Notes under the pieces: model-generated
What the model was told of the DNA's origin: nothing
Databases searched by the model: none
What the model saw: the letters and a program-made list of their open reading frames with translations, nothing else
Source of the DNA: Metabacillus litoralis
GTDB taxonomy: Bacteria > Bacillota > Bacilli > Bacillales > Bacillaceae
Direction of reading: 5' to 3'
Length of the DNA stretch: 64,000 nt
NCBI RefSeq assembly: GCF_003667825.1
Contig: NZ_CP033043.1
Coordinates: 5,092,501 to 5,156,500, forward strand
Position numbers and translations under genes: made by a program
Shown here: piece by piece, positions 25,972-34,804 of the stretch
Layout of the letters: the number at the start of each line of letters is the position of its first letter
Position numbering within the stretch: the first letter of the stretch is position 1

Positions 25972-25995
25972 GTGCGAACCTATGTGCGAACCTAT
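25972..25995 (+). repeat. GTGCGAACCTAT tandem pair beyond the scar
   Basis: Two exact 12-bp copies lie about 45 bp downstream of the tRNA-derived core. With the TTGCACA pair upstream, the core is flanked by arm-like repeats on both sides, as in an attP site. Confidence 0.4.
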
Positions 25996-26290
25996 TTGGC
26001 TTTGTATTGATTATGTGAGCCTCTGCAGAAGAGCTCGTCAGTATATACTTTTCCACTCTAATGATAAGTGTTATTAACACGTCTAGAGGGATGAAACATC
26101 AGATTCTAAACATCTCTCTTTCTGTCACAATTATTCTACGTTGCAGAACTCTTATATTACGCAGTAGACCTATTATATTCATTAACGGTGAAATAATTAA
26201 CGAAAAGGTAAGAACGGAATAATACAACGAGTTTAAATTTTATGAGGAGATAAGCGAAGTAACTGAAAGGATCAAATCCACTACGAATAA

Positions 26291-26325
26291 AACCTCTCAC
26301 AAAATTAGTGAGAGGTTCTTTTTTA
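26291..26325. terminator. Terminator hairpin downstream of the YesM-type kinase gene
   Basis: AACCTCTCAC/GTGAGAGGTT with a seven-base loop has T-runs on both strands. On the minus strand it closes the kinase gene. Confidence 0.82.
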
Positions 26326-26360
26326 GATTTTTTGAATTTCCAGCTATCAAGTAATCAATC

Positions 26361-28076
26361 TTATGTTGTATGTCTTTTAGGAATGGTAAGTGTTACAGTG
26401 GTTCCCAGGTTTAATTCGCTTTGATAAGCTAAACCAAACTCTCTACCGTAAGAAAGTTGTACGCGGTGGTGGACGTTCCGTACTCCATACCCCTTGGTTT
26501 TGTTAGTTAAGATCGTTCTTAGCTTTTCAGGATCAATTCCACAACCATTATCAGTTACTGTGAATATCAAGTTATCTCCATTTTGTTTACCTGATAACGT
26601 TAAAATTCCTTTACCAGGAGTTTCTTTATGGTCAATCCCATGATTGATGGCATTCTCTACTAACGGCTGTAATAGAAGATTAATCATCGTGTAATTAAGA
26701 ATTTTATTATCAACATCACAATAAACTTCAAATGAATCAGAATGCATCATTCGTTGAATTTGAATATAGGAAGTGGTATTTTCGAGTTCATCTTTGACAG
26801 AGATGATACTTTTTCCTTGATTCAACGTCGTACGGTAAAATGATGAAAGATACTGAGCCATTTGGCTAATATCCTCTTGATCAGCCATAATTGCCTTGCT
26901 ATTGATAAGGGAAAGGCTGTTATAGAAAAAATGAGGGTTTATTTGGGCCTGTAATGCTTTCATTTCATACTCTTGACGAGCAATTTTACTTTTGTATACT
27001 TCATTAATCATAGTTTGTAATTTATGAACCATATCTCCAAATTTCTGAATTAAGTTTCCGATTTCATCAGATGCTGTGTTGGTAACAGTTACGATTAATT
27101 CGCCTTTTTCAATCTGCTCCATATTTTTTGATAGCATAATTAGCGGCCGGACAACCACTTTAGAAAGAAAATAGATTGAGAAAAACAAGATTAGTATGGA
27201 AGAAAGAACGACTATAAAAAATGTGAGTTCAAGTTCATAAGAAGAGGCAGAGACTGTACCGATTGGACGATAAAGATAGGCTTTCCAGTTGTAGGGCATA
27301 AGTTCAGCTTTCTTATAGATGTACTGTTCTTTTAAGGAATCTTCCATTAATCCATTAAGTAATTCACTTTCTGTTAGAGCATAAGACATATTCTTTTTTG
27401 AAAATTTGTTTATTTGGTACACAGGCATATCATTTTCATCAAGAATAATGAGTCCATAGTTGTTTTCATATAAGGTGGACATTGATTCAAACACATTTCC
27501 ATAATTGATATCCATATAAACGATATTAGTTGTATTATGATGACGATCAAAAAGTTGACTAGCAACCTCGAATGTTTCCTCTTTAGCCGATACAATTAAT
27601 CTTGGTGTAGTCGCTTTAGAAATACTATTAAACCAACTATATGTTTCTATATCTGATAAAGGACGAAGGCTTTCACCATGAGAATGCATTTTATTATTAC
27701 TATAAATCGTAATTCGATTAATGTCCGTTTGTAAAAATTTCGAAGTGTTTAGTAGAGGATCTAGTGTATCGTGATAAAATAAAAACATTTCATAGTTATT
27801 GTCATAATGAGAGGTAACTCCTCTTTTTACATCTTCATTCCAAACAATATGATTTATCACATCAAAATAAGTATTCACTTTATAATTAACACTGGAAATG
27901 GCCTGATTAAGCGATTCATCTAACACTTCATTTTCGCGTGTAATAAATAAATGTTGAATCTGGTTATACCAAAAACTTCCTAAAGTAATGACTGGGAGTA
28001 GACTTGCTAGTAAACAGATAAATAATATTTTATTCCTGAATTTTAAATTCTTAAACCAAATGTTTAGATTAAGCAT
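26361..28076 (-). CDS. YesM-type sensor histidine kinase (second system)
   Basis: This 571-residue membrane kinase has a transmembrane segment near 15-35 and another near 285-305 that enclose an extracytoplasmic sensor domain. HAMP, the block L-Q-A-Q-I-N-P-H-F-F-Y-N near residue 380 and a HATPase domain (V-E-N-A-I-N-H-G; T-D-N-G-C-G-I; G-V-R-N-V) follow. Its start lies one base after the stop of the response regulator gene, so the two form an operon. That operon is divergent from the LplABC-like importer genes, which are the likely targets. Ligand unknown, probably an oligosaccharide. Confidence 0.9.
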   Translation of the reverse strand: MLNLNIWFKNLKFRNKILFICLLASLLPVITLGSFWYNQIQHLFITRENEVLDESLNQAISSVNYKVNTYFDVINHIVWNEDVKRGVTSHYDNNYEMFLFYHDTLDPLLNTSKFLQTDINRITIYSNNKMHSHGESLRPLSDIETYSWFNSISKATTPRLIVSAKEETFEVASQLFDRHHNTTNIVYMDINYGNVFESMSTLYENNYGLIILDENDMPVYQINKFSKKNMSYALTESELLNGLMEDSLKEQYIYKKAELMPYNWKAYLYRPIGTVSASSYELELTFFIVVLSSILILFFSIYFLSKVVVRPLIMLSKNMEQIEKGELIVTVTNTASDEIGNLIQKFGDMVHKLQTMINEVYKSKIARQEYEMKALQAQINPHFFYNSLSLINSKAIMADQEDISQMAQYLSSFYRTTLNQGKSIISVKDELENTTSYIQIQRMMHSDSFEVYCDVDNKILNYTMINLLLQPLVENAINHGIDHKETPGKGILTLSGKQNGDNLIFTVTDNGCGIDPEKLRTILTNKTKGYGVRNVHHRVQLSYGREFGLAYQSELNLGTTVTLTIPKRHTT

Positions 28077-28077
28077 A

Positions 28078-29634
28078 TTAAGAGTTCTCTTTCATTTTTC
28101 TTTCCAATTGACGGTATTTTTCCGGACTAGCTCCGAAGTGTTCGCGGAAACTACGTACGAAGTATGAAAGATTATGATAGCCTACCGTCTGACATATATC
28201 ATTTACTTTCATATTTGTACGATGGAGGAGATCTTTTGCTAATTCCATCCTTAGATTTTTAATATATTTATTGATTCCGCAACCCGTTTCTTCGATAAAT
28301 ATTTCACTTAAATATCCTGGTGTTAAGTACACTTGTTCAGACAATAAATTCAAAGATAAGTCTTCTTGATAATGTTCGTGAATATATTGCTTTACAATTT
28401 GGATGACATGCTTTGGAGATTTTTTTTCTTCCTCTAATCTTTTTGTGATCTCATTTTGAACGGATATTAAGATTTCTTCTATATCAGAAAAATGATGACA
28501 GGAATAAATAGCCTCCATTGTTTTATTAATTGTTTTCTTATCATATATGTGGAGATTCTGACAAAGCATTTGTAATAATTTTGAAAATAAAAACCTCACA
28601 TATATATGGGAAATATCTAGATTTGAACGGTACTTTTCGAACAAAAGATTCATATTTTTCCTAAAACTAACAATATCTGCAAACTTAATGGCATTTTGTA
28701 TGGTCTGTAGAAGGTCATCATCTGTTTCAGGGGATTCTATGTTTTCTGATAATGTTTTATCTTTAGGATAAACATAGGAGTCAGAATAAAAAAACCGGTC
28801 CTCGATATCCTTTTCCAGCTTCTCAAATATTTGAGGCATCTCACTAGGTGATGAGAGTTCTGTACTAATAGAAATCAAACAGTTAATACCATATTTTCCG
28901 TGAATTTGTTTATGAATTCTTGTTTCGAGCCGCTTTGTCGTAAAGATGGTATCTTTATTTTTCTTGACTAACAGTAAAATCTGAAAGGGATTAAGATCAA
29001 TAAAGTCACAAGAGAAGTTTGGAATTGCTTCCTTGATTTGTTGGTAAAAATAAAGAGTGTCTCTTTCTTTAGGAAGCCGATCGAAAAAAGGTTCATCAAA
29101 CTGCATTAAAATCATGTGAGAATAATCATTTAAAAAGGCAAAATCAATGGAAGGGTATTCATTATTGAGTTTTTCCATAGGAGCCTTATTAATAAGACGA
29201 TTAAGGATATGAGTTTTAAGAAGCTCAGTATTAGCTTCTATTTGTGCTTGTTTCTTCTCACTGTTTTTAATATTTTGTATAACTGAACAAAGGGTGTTTT
29301 GAAATTCATCAGGTTTTACTGGTTTTAAGATATAGTCAACCGCCCTTAATGAAAGAGCTTTTTTAACAAAGTCAAAATCATCATGACCAGTAAAAAAGAT
29401 CGTTTGAATGGTAGGATACAGTTCTCTAGCTCTTGTAGCTAATTCAATTCCATCTATAAAGGGCATTTTAATATCTGTGAATAAAATATCAATAGTTTGT
29501 TTCTCTAACTGAGTAAGAGCTTCTTTTCCATTGTTTGATTCAATTATATCAAGTTGGAAATGGTATTTATTCAGAAGAAAACGAATGACGTTTCGTTCGT
29601 CTTTTTCATCATCTACTATTAAGATTCGATACAT
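28078..29634 (-). CDS. YesN-type response regulator with AraC DNA-binding domain (second system)
   Basis: This 518-residue regulator has an N-terminal receiver with D-D-E near residue 9, phospho-acceptor Asp in L-F-T-D-I-K-M-P near 55 and Lys in I-L-K-P near 105. A middle region follows, and AraC-type helix-turn-helices form the last 100 residues (L-S-E-Q-V-Y-L-T-P-G-Y-L-S-E-I-F; V-G-Y-H-N-L-S-Y-F). It is divergent from the binding-protein gene at 29829. A near match to the cre consensus (TGAAAACGGTTTAT, 29725-29738) lies in the intergenic region, hinting at catabolite control as well. Confidence 0.9.
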   Translation of the reverse strand: MYRILIVDDEKDERNVIRFLLNKYHFQLDIIESNNGKEALTQLEKQTIDILFTDIKMPFIDGIELATRARELYPTIQTIFFTGHDDFDFVKKALSLRAVDYILKPVKPDEFQNTLCSVIQNIKNSEKKQAQIEANTELLKTHILNRLINKAPMEKLNNEYPSIDFAFLNDYSHMILMQFDEPFFDRLPKERDTLYFYQQIKEAIPNFSCDFIDLNPFQILLLVKKNKDTIFTTKRLETRIHKQIHGKYGINCLISISTELSSPSEMPQIFEKLEKDIEDRFFYSDSYVYPKDKTLSENIESPETDDDLLQTIQNAIKFADIVSFRKNMNLLFEKYRSNLDISHIYVRFLFSKLLQMLCQNLHIYDKKTINKTMEAIYSCHHFSDIEEILISVQNEITKRLEEEKKSPKHVIQIVKQYIHEHYQEDLSLNLLSEQVYLTPGYLSEIFIEETGCGINKYIKNLRMELAKDLLHRTNMKVNDICQTVGYHNLSYFVRSFREHFGASPEKYRQLERKMKENS

Positions 29635-29828
29635 AGCTTTACCTCCAAGATAACATGCTAATTAATTATATCATTGAGTTTTTTTAAGAAACAATTAGTG
29701 AGGAATGTTCCGGAAAAAAGTACATGAAAACGGTTTATTTAATATTTTTGAAGAAAGCTAAAACATTTACACTAAAAGTGTGCCATCGACATGGCTTAAA
29801 CAAAAAGGGAATTACGAGGGGGAGAACA

Positions 29829-31511
29829 ATGAAGCGAAACTCATTATTTAAGCGAATTACCATGCTATCTATCGCAACAATTATGACATTTTCTTTAGTG
29901 GCATGTGTAGAAAAAGAGCCATCAAATGCTGCGGATTCTGTATCAGAGAATGGAGAAAAAGTCATTAAAATGGGACGTGTAACGTCAGCAAATCCAAAAT
30001 TACCTGAAGGTGATACTTATGAGAATAATGCCTATACCCGTCTTGTAGAAGAAAAATTAGGTGCAAAAATCGTCAATGCATTTGAAGGTGAAGGAGAAGA
30101 TTATACAAGACAGGTTGCACTTGCTATCTCTTCTGGAGAACTACCAGATATGATGCGTGTTGATTCAAGAGAAGAATTGAAAGAGTTAGTTGAGAATGAC
30201 TTAATAGCAGATCTAACGGATGTTTATGATAAAAATGCAAGCGATTACATTAAAGCTATATATGATTCCTATGATGGACGAAGCTTAGAGGATGCATCAT
30301 TCGATGAACGACTAATGGCGCTTCCAGCGACAATTGGGGATGAAGCTCCTAATATGATTTGGATTAGAAAAGACTGGACTGAAAAGTTAGGTTTAGAAAT
30401 TGATAGTGATGGAGATCGTCTTATTACATTAGATGAACTAGAAAAAACTGCGAAGGCTTTCATAGAAAATGATCCTGGAGGGTCAGGTAATCCTATTGGA
30501 ATCCCAATGGCTTACTGGTTAAATTCCGGAACCTATGGAGGTTCTGCACTTAATATGACATCAATTGCTGGAATATTTCATGCTTATCCTCGATTTTGGC
30601 TTGAAGATGAAAATGGAAATGTCACAAACGGCTCAATAACAGAAGGAACAAAGCAAGCGCTAGGTGTCTTGGCAAATTGGTATAAGAAAGGGATCCTTGA
30701 TCCACAGTTCGGAACCAGAACATGGGATGACATCATGGCTCTTGTAACAAACGGACAAACAGGTATTGTCACTGGTCCTTGGCATATTCCAGACTGGGGA
30801 TTATCAACAGTAAGAGAAATGGATAAGAATGCAAATTTCGAAGCTTATACATTAGAAGATGAAAATGGAAAAGTAAACGTTGCTCACACAAACCCAACTG
30901 GTTCATTTATTGTTGTCAGAAAAGACTATGAACATCCTGAATTAGCCATTGAAATTTTGAATCTTTTCTATGATGAACTAGCAAATTCGAAAGACTTAAA
31001 AACTGATTATCCAGAGGTTGCAGAATATAAAGAACTTGGTGTTGATGGTTCAACAAGACCGTTTAATATTGAAGTGTTAAAATCTGATAATTTATTATTT
31101 GACTATTCAAATATAATGGGTGCGGTTAACGGTGTAATTGAGATGGAAGAAATCGCGTCTTCTGAAGCAAGAGATGCAGCAACTAGTATTATGAAATATA
31201 ACGAAAATCCTAATGAGGCTGATACGGCAGACTGGTCAAAATATCACTCTCGAGTAAAAGGGATGGGTTTGATCGATAAACTTACGAAGGAGAATAAATT
31301 CAATTGGGTAACACCAGTATACTTTGGAAACACAGAGACGTTGGAGAAAAAAGGAGCAAATCTTCTAAAATTAGAAGAAGAAGATTTCATTAAAATTGTA
31401 ACAGGTGCTGAGCCTCTTGATTATTTTGATACCTTTGTATCAAATTGGAAAAGTCAAGGTGGAGATGAAATCAAAGCTGAAATTGAAGCAATACTTGCCG
31501 AAGAGGAATAA
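29829..31511 (+). CDS. LplA/AlgQ-type oligosaccharide-binding lipoprotein with an EF-hand loop
   Basis: This 560-residue lipoprotein (signal ending L-V-A-C near residue 25) belongs to the large family-1 receptors that work with LplB/LplC permeases. ATG 29829 follows GAGGGGGAGA; the upstream frame to 29724 lacks a ribosome site and would bury the signal. Residues about 192-203 read D-S-D-G-D-R-L-I-T-L-D-E, a canonical 12-residue EF-hand calcium loop. Alginate-binding AlgQ proteins of this family also hold calcium in such a loop. A hairpin (31521-31547) separates it from the permease genes. No ATPase gene is present; such systems usually use a shared MsmX-type ATPase. Confidence 0.9.
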   Translation: MKRNSLFKRITMLSIATIMTFSLVACVEKEPSNAADSVSENGEKVIKMGRVTSANPKLPEGDTYENNAYTRLVEEKLGAKIVNAFEGEGEDYTRQVALAISSGELPDMMRVDSREELKELVENDLIADLTDVYDKNASDYIKAIYDSYDGRSLEDASFDERLMALPATIGDEAPNMIWIRKDWTEKLGLEIDSDGDRLITLDELEKTAKAFIENDPGGSGNPIGIPMAYWLNSGTYGGSALNMTSIAGIFHAYPRFWLEDENGNVTNGSITEGTKQALGVLANWYKKGILDPQFGTRTWDDIMALVTNGQTGIVTGPWHIPDWGLSTVREMDKNANFEAYTLEDENGKVNVAHTNPTGSFIVVRKDYEHPELAIEILNLFYDELANSKDLKTDYPEVAEYKELGVDGSTRPFNIEVLKSDNLLFDYSNIMGAVNGVIEMEEIASSEARDAATSIMKYNENPNEADTADWSKYHSRVKGMGLIDKLTKENKFNWVTPVYFGNTETLEKKGANLLKLEEEDFIKIVTGAEPLDYFDTFVSNWKSQGGDEIKAEIEAILAEEE

Positions 31512-31520
31512 TGCATAAGG

Positions 31521-31547
31521 AATAAGGGCTGCTTCGCAGTCCTTATT
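31521..31547 (+). promoter_or_regulatory. Intercistronic hairpin after the receptor gene
   Basis: A twelve-pair stem (AATAAGG ... CCTTATT, one G-T) has a three-base loop and is followed by the permease ribosome site rather than a T-run. It probably raises the ratio of receptor to permease mRNA. Confidence 0.6.
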
Positions 31548-31570
31548 CTATAAAGGAGGGAAAATCTTTT

Positions 31571-32515
31571 ATGAAACCGCATGCAAATACAAGTATAGAG
31601 CACATCTATCAAAAGAAAAAAGGAAGAAAATTGTCTAAACTGGAAGCTTCTTATCATCTTATGTTGTTGCCTGGGATGATCTTTCTATTCATTTTTAGTT
31701 ATATCCCAATGTTTGGAATCATCATGGCATTTCAAGATTATATTCCAGCAAAAGGAATGCTAGGCTCGGAGTTTGTTGGTTTTGATCATTTTACTTATAT
31801 GTTTTCATTGCCAGATATCGGACAAATTTTTACAAACACAGTTGTTATTGCACTAGGGAAAATCATCTTAGGGACATTAATGGCAATTGTTTTCTCTATT
31901 TTATTAAATGAAGTTCGTCTTAAACTGTTAAAAAAATCAATTCAAACAGTTGTCTATCTACCTCATTTTCTTTCATGGGTTGTATTGGCGGCTGTAGTGT
32001 TAAATATGTTTAATCTAGATGGAACTGTGAATCAAATACTGTCATTTTTGGGATTCGAAAAACTAAATTTTCTTGGAAGTAACAAGCTATTCCAACCATT
32101 AATTATTGGTACTGATGTTTGGAAGGAGTTTGGATTTAATTCCATTGTGTATTTAGCTGCAATAACAGCAGTTGACCCTGGACTTCATGAAGCAGCTGGA
32201 ATTGATGGAGCGAATTGGTGGAAGAGGATCTGGCACATAACGCTTCCTGGGATGCTGCCCATAATCTTATTGTTGGCCATTCTAAGTCTTCCTAACATTT
32301 TGAATGCTGGGTTTGATCAAATTTACAACTTGTATTCGCCTATGGTTTATGAGACAGGAGATATTCTAGATACTTATGTATACCGAATTGGTCTTTTAGG
32401 CCGCGAGTATAGTTTCGGGACAGCAGTTGGATTATTTAAATCCATAATAGGGTTAGTTTTAATACTATCAGCAAACAATGCAGCTAAAAAATATACAGAT
32501 CGTAAATTATTCTAA
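31571..32515 (+). CDS. ABC sugar transporter permease, LplB-like
   Basis: This 314-residue membrane protein of the BPD_transp_1 class has six predicted transmembrane segments, starting after a basic cytoplasmic N-terminus. The conserved cytoplasmic EAA loop is near 215-235 (E-A-A-G-I-D-G-A-N-W-W-K-R-I-W-H-I-T-L-P). It pairs with the LplC-like permease 15 bases downstream and the receptor upstream to import an oligosaccharide. GGAGGG lies ten bases before the ATG. Confidence 0.92.
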   Translation: MKPHANTSIEHIYQKKKGRKLSKLEASYHLMLLPGMIFLFIFSYIPMFGIIMAFQDYIPAKGMLGSEFVGFDHFTYMFSLPDIGQIFTNTVVIALGKIILGTLMAIVFSILLNEVRLKLLKKSIQTVVYLPHFLSWVVLAAVVLNMFNLDGTVNQILSFLGFEKLNFLGSNKLFQPLIIGTDVWKEFGFNSIVYLAAITAVDPGLHEAAGIDGANWWKRIWHITLPGMLPIILLLAILSLPNILNAGFDQIYNLYSPMVYETGDILDTYVYRIGLLGREYSFGTAVGLFKSIIGLVLILSANNAAKKYTDRKLF

Positions 32516-32529
32516 GGGGGAGAGGAATT

Positions 32530-33423
32530 GTGGTACAGGACAAAAGTTTTTTCGGGCGCTTAGGAAAGGTTGCTATATATGCAATCGTCATTTTTTTAGG
32601 ACTAATCTGTCTCCTACCATTGTGGAATATTCTTGCAATTTCCTTTAGCAGTAGTGAGGCAGTTGCAGCAAATGCCGTTGGTTTAACACCTATAAATTTT
32701 ACAACAAAGGCATACACGATGATTATGGAGGATGGACAATTCTGGCGCTCATTTTCTATATCTATTCAACGAGTCATTCTTTCACTTATTATTAATATGA
32801 TCATAATTGTCTTAATGGCGTATCCTCTCTCTAAATCTAAAAGAAATTTTAGAGGTAGAAATATATATATGAATCTTATTATTTTTGCGATGTTGTTTAA
32901 TGGGGGGATGATTCCTACTTATTTAGTAGTGAAAAATTTAGATCTCCTAAATACTATTTGGTCCTTGGTATTACCTGGAGCGGTACAGATCTTTAGTATT
33001 ATTTTGGTAATGAATTTCTTCATAGGGGTACCAAAATCTTTAGAAGAAGCAGCCATAATGGACGGAGCTAATCCTTGGCAAATATTGATAAAGGTCTATA
33101 TTCCTATCTCCTTACCGGCACTAGCTACGGTTGCGTTATTTAGTATTGTTGGTAATTGGAATGACTTCTTTTCAGGGTTAATTTATATGACGAAAGTAAG
33201 TAATTATCCATTGATGACTTATATTCAATCATTGTCAATTGATATTCAAGATATGTTAAAAGCAGGAGCAAGCTCAAGTCAATTGGAAAATGTAACGGAA
33301 GTTTCCAATAGGAATTTAAATGCTGCTAAAATTGTAATCTCCACTATACCATTATTATTAATCTATCCGCTGTTACAGAAGTATTTTATCACTGGTATTG
33401 TCGTGGGTTCAGTTAAAGAATAG
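32530..33423 (+). CDS. ABC sugar transporter permease, LplC/YtcP-like
   Basis: This 297-residue six-segment permease has the EAA loop near 178-200 (L-E-E-A-A-I-M-D-G-A-N-P-W-Q-I). The C-terminal Y-F-I-T-G-I-V-V-G-S-V-K-E is typical of the LplC/YtcP group. The GTG start lies after GGGGGAGAGG. It is the last intact gene of this importer operon; directly after it lies a broken sugar-kinase remnant, which suggests that catabolic genes once followed. Confidence 0.92.
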   Translation: MVQDKSFFGRLGKVAIYAIVIFLGLICLLPLWNILAISFSSSEAVAANAVGLTPINFTTKAYTMIMEDGQFWRSFSISIQRVILSLIINMIIIVLMAYPLSKSKRNFRGRNIYMNLIIFAMLFNGGMIPTYLVVKNLDLLNTIWSLVLPGAVQIFSIILVMNFFIGVPKSLEEAAIMDGANPWQILIKVYIPISLPALATVALFSIVGNWNDFFSGLIYMTKVSNYPLMTYIQSLSIDIQDMLKAGASSSQLENVTEVSNRNLNAAKIVISTIPLLLIYPLLQKYFITGIVVGSVKE

Positions 33424-33445
33424 GTTGATAATACTGGTTTGGTAA

Positions 33446-33686
33446 ATTCTTCCAAGTATAGAAGTTGATTCAATAGATTCTATAGGTGCAGGGGACGCAT
33501 TTGTAGGAGCAACGCTTTATCAGTTAGCCAAAGAAGAAAATTCTATCAGACTTTGAACATCTTAAACAAGTCATTTCATTTAGTAATAAAGTGGGTGCAA
33601 TCGTTTGTACCAAGGTAGGAACAATTGTTGGCATACATGTTGAGGAAGAGTTTCATAGACTTAAAAGTGAAAAAGATAAAGGTTGA
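33446..33686 (+). pseudogene. Remnant of a PfkB-family sugar kinase (fructokinase-like)
   Basis: The first frame reads [28 protein letters not shown]. It contains the PfkB signature around the catalytic Asp (G-A-G-D), then stops at 33558. In another frame it continues as [23 protein letters not shown] to a stop at 33686, as in fructokinase C-termini. The N-terminal two-thirds are absent and there is a frameshift. The rest of the gene-free stretch to 33887 holds only a long-loop hairpin (33759-33810) ending in T-rich sequence. Confidence 0.8.
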
Positions 33687-33887
33687 AATTGTAATGATTA
33701 TTCTTTTTTGGATCTGTCGTTTTCAGGAAATATTGTTACAGTAGAAATCCTTAAATTAAAAAGACATTAGCATGTGTATTCAATATGAAACAACTATGTT
33801 AATGTCTTTTCTTTTGATATATTACTGATTATTAGAATAAAGTGGGTATGATAGTGTTATTAAAAAATATAGAGAAAGGATGCTTCA

Positions 33888-34706
33888 ATGAAAAATCTGT
33901 TCACGATAGGAGAAATGGCGAAACTCCATAATATGACTATGAAAACACTGAGATATTATGATCAGATTGGATTACTAGAGCCGATTCAAATTGACGAAAG
34001 TAATGGGTATCGGTACTATTCAACCGAACAGTTTGAACAACTAAATACGATTCAGTATTTAAAGAAATTAGGTTTTTCTTTGAAGGAAATTAAGAGTCAT
34101 CTAGACCATAGGGATATTACTGGTTTCTTAGATTTATTGGAGAAGCAAAAAAAGCTAACAGAGCGAAAAATAAGGGAACTAGAACGAGTTAACCGTAGGT
34201 TTCAAAATCGTATTAACGATATTATATTGGCTCAAGAAATAATTGATTTAGAAGTAGTGAAAATAGTAGATATAAATGAGAGAAAAATAGTGAGACTGGT
34301 GGAAAAAATTCATTCTGAACCCGAGATGGAGGTTTCATTGAGGCAATTAGAGAATTTGGCAAACATGAATTCCTCCATTTTTATTGGTGGTGTTGGACTT
34401 ACAGTAGATATCAATGACCTGAAAAATCAAAGATTTGATAAATATAATTCTATTTTCATCTTAACGGAGGACGAAGATATCCAAAGCCCATTATTAACAA
34501 CCTTTCAAAAAGGAACGTATGCTAGCATTTATTATAGAGGAGATCATACTAACTCATTTCAGTATTATAAAATCCTGCTAGATTATATTCAGAGAAACGA
34601 CCTTCAAATAATAGGGGATGCCATCGAAAGGACCATCATTGACCATTATATTTCAAAAAACAAAGAAGATTATCTGACAGAAATACAAATTCAAGTTACC
34701 TATTGA
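33888..34706 (+). CDS. MerR-family regulator (BmrR/BltR-like)
   Basis: This 272-residue regulator has an N-terminal MerR winged helix (F-T-I-G-E-M-A-K-L-H-N-M ... L-R-Y-Y-D-Q-I-G-L-L-E-P), then a coiled-coil dimerisation helix (about 85-125). A C-terminal effector-binding region of the multidrug-sensing type follows (I-D-L-E-V-V-K-I-V-D-I ... G-T-Y-A-S-I-Y-Y-R-G). Such proteins sense hydrophobic cations and activate an efflux gene. Here the neighbour is an MFS exporter 99 bases downstream, beyond a hairpin that may limit read-through. AAAGGATG precedes the ATG. Confidence 0.9.
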   Translation: MKNLFTIGEMAKLHNMTMKTLRYYDQIGLLEPIQIDESNGYRYYSTEQFEQLNTIQYLKKLGFSLKEIKSHLDHRDITGFLDLLEKQKKLTERKIRELERVNRRFQNRINDIILAQEIIDLEVVKIVDINERKIVRLVEKIHSEPEMEVSLRQLENLANMNSSIFIGGVGLTVDINDLKNQRFDKYNSIFILTEDEDIQSPLLTTFQKGTYASIYYRGDHTNSFQYYKILLDYIQRNDLQIIGDAIERTIIDHYISKNKEDYLTEIQIQVTY

Positions 34707-34734
34707 CCTTCCCCTTAGGGGAAGGTTTATTATT
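34706..34734 (+). terminator. Intrinsic terminator after the MerR-type gene
   Basis: ACCTTCCCC/GGGGAAGGT has a three-base loop. It starts at the last base of the stop codon and is followed by a T-rich tail. Confidence 0.75.
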
Positions 34735-34804
34735 TGTATTGCTGTTGAAAAGGCCTTTTTATATGTTGTTTTGCATAAATCAATTTCACCGAAGGAGAAA
34801 AAAT

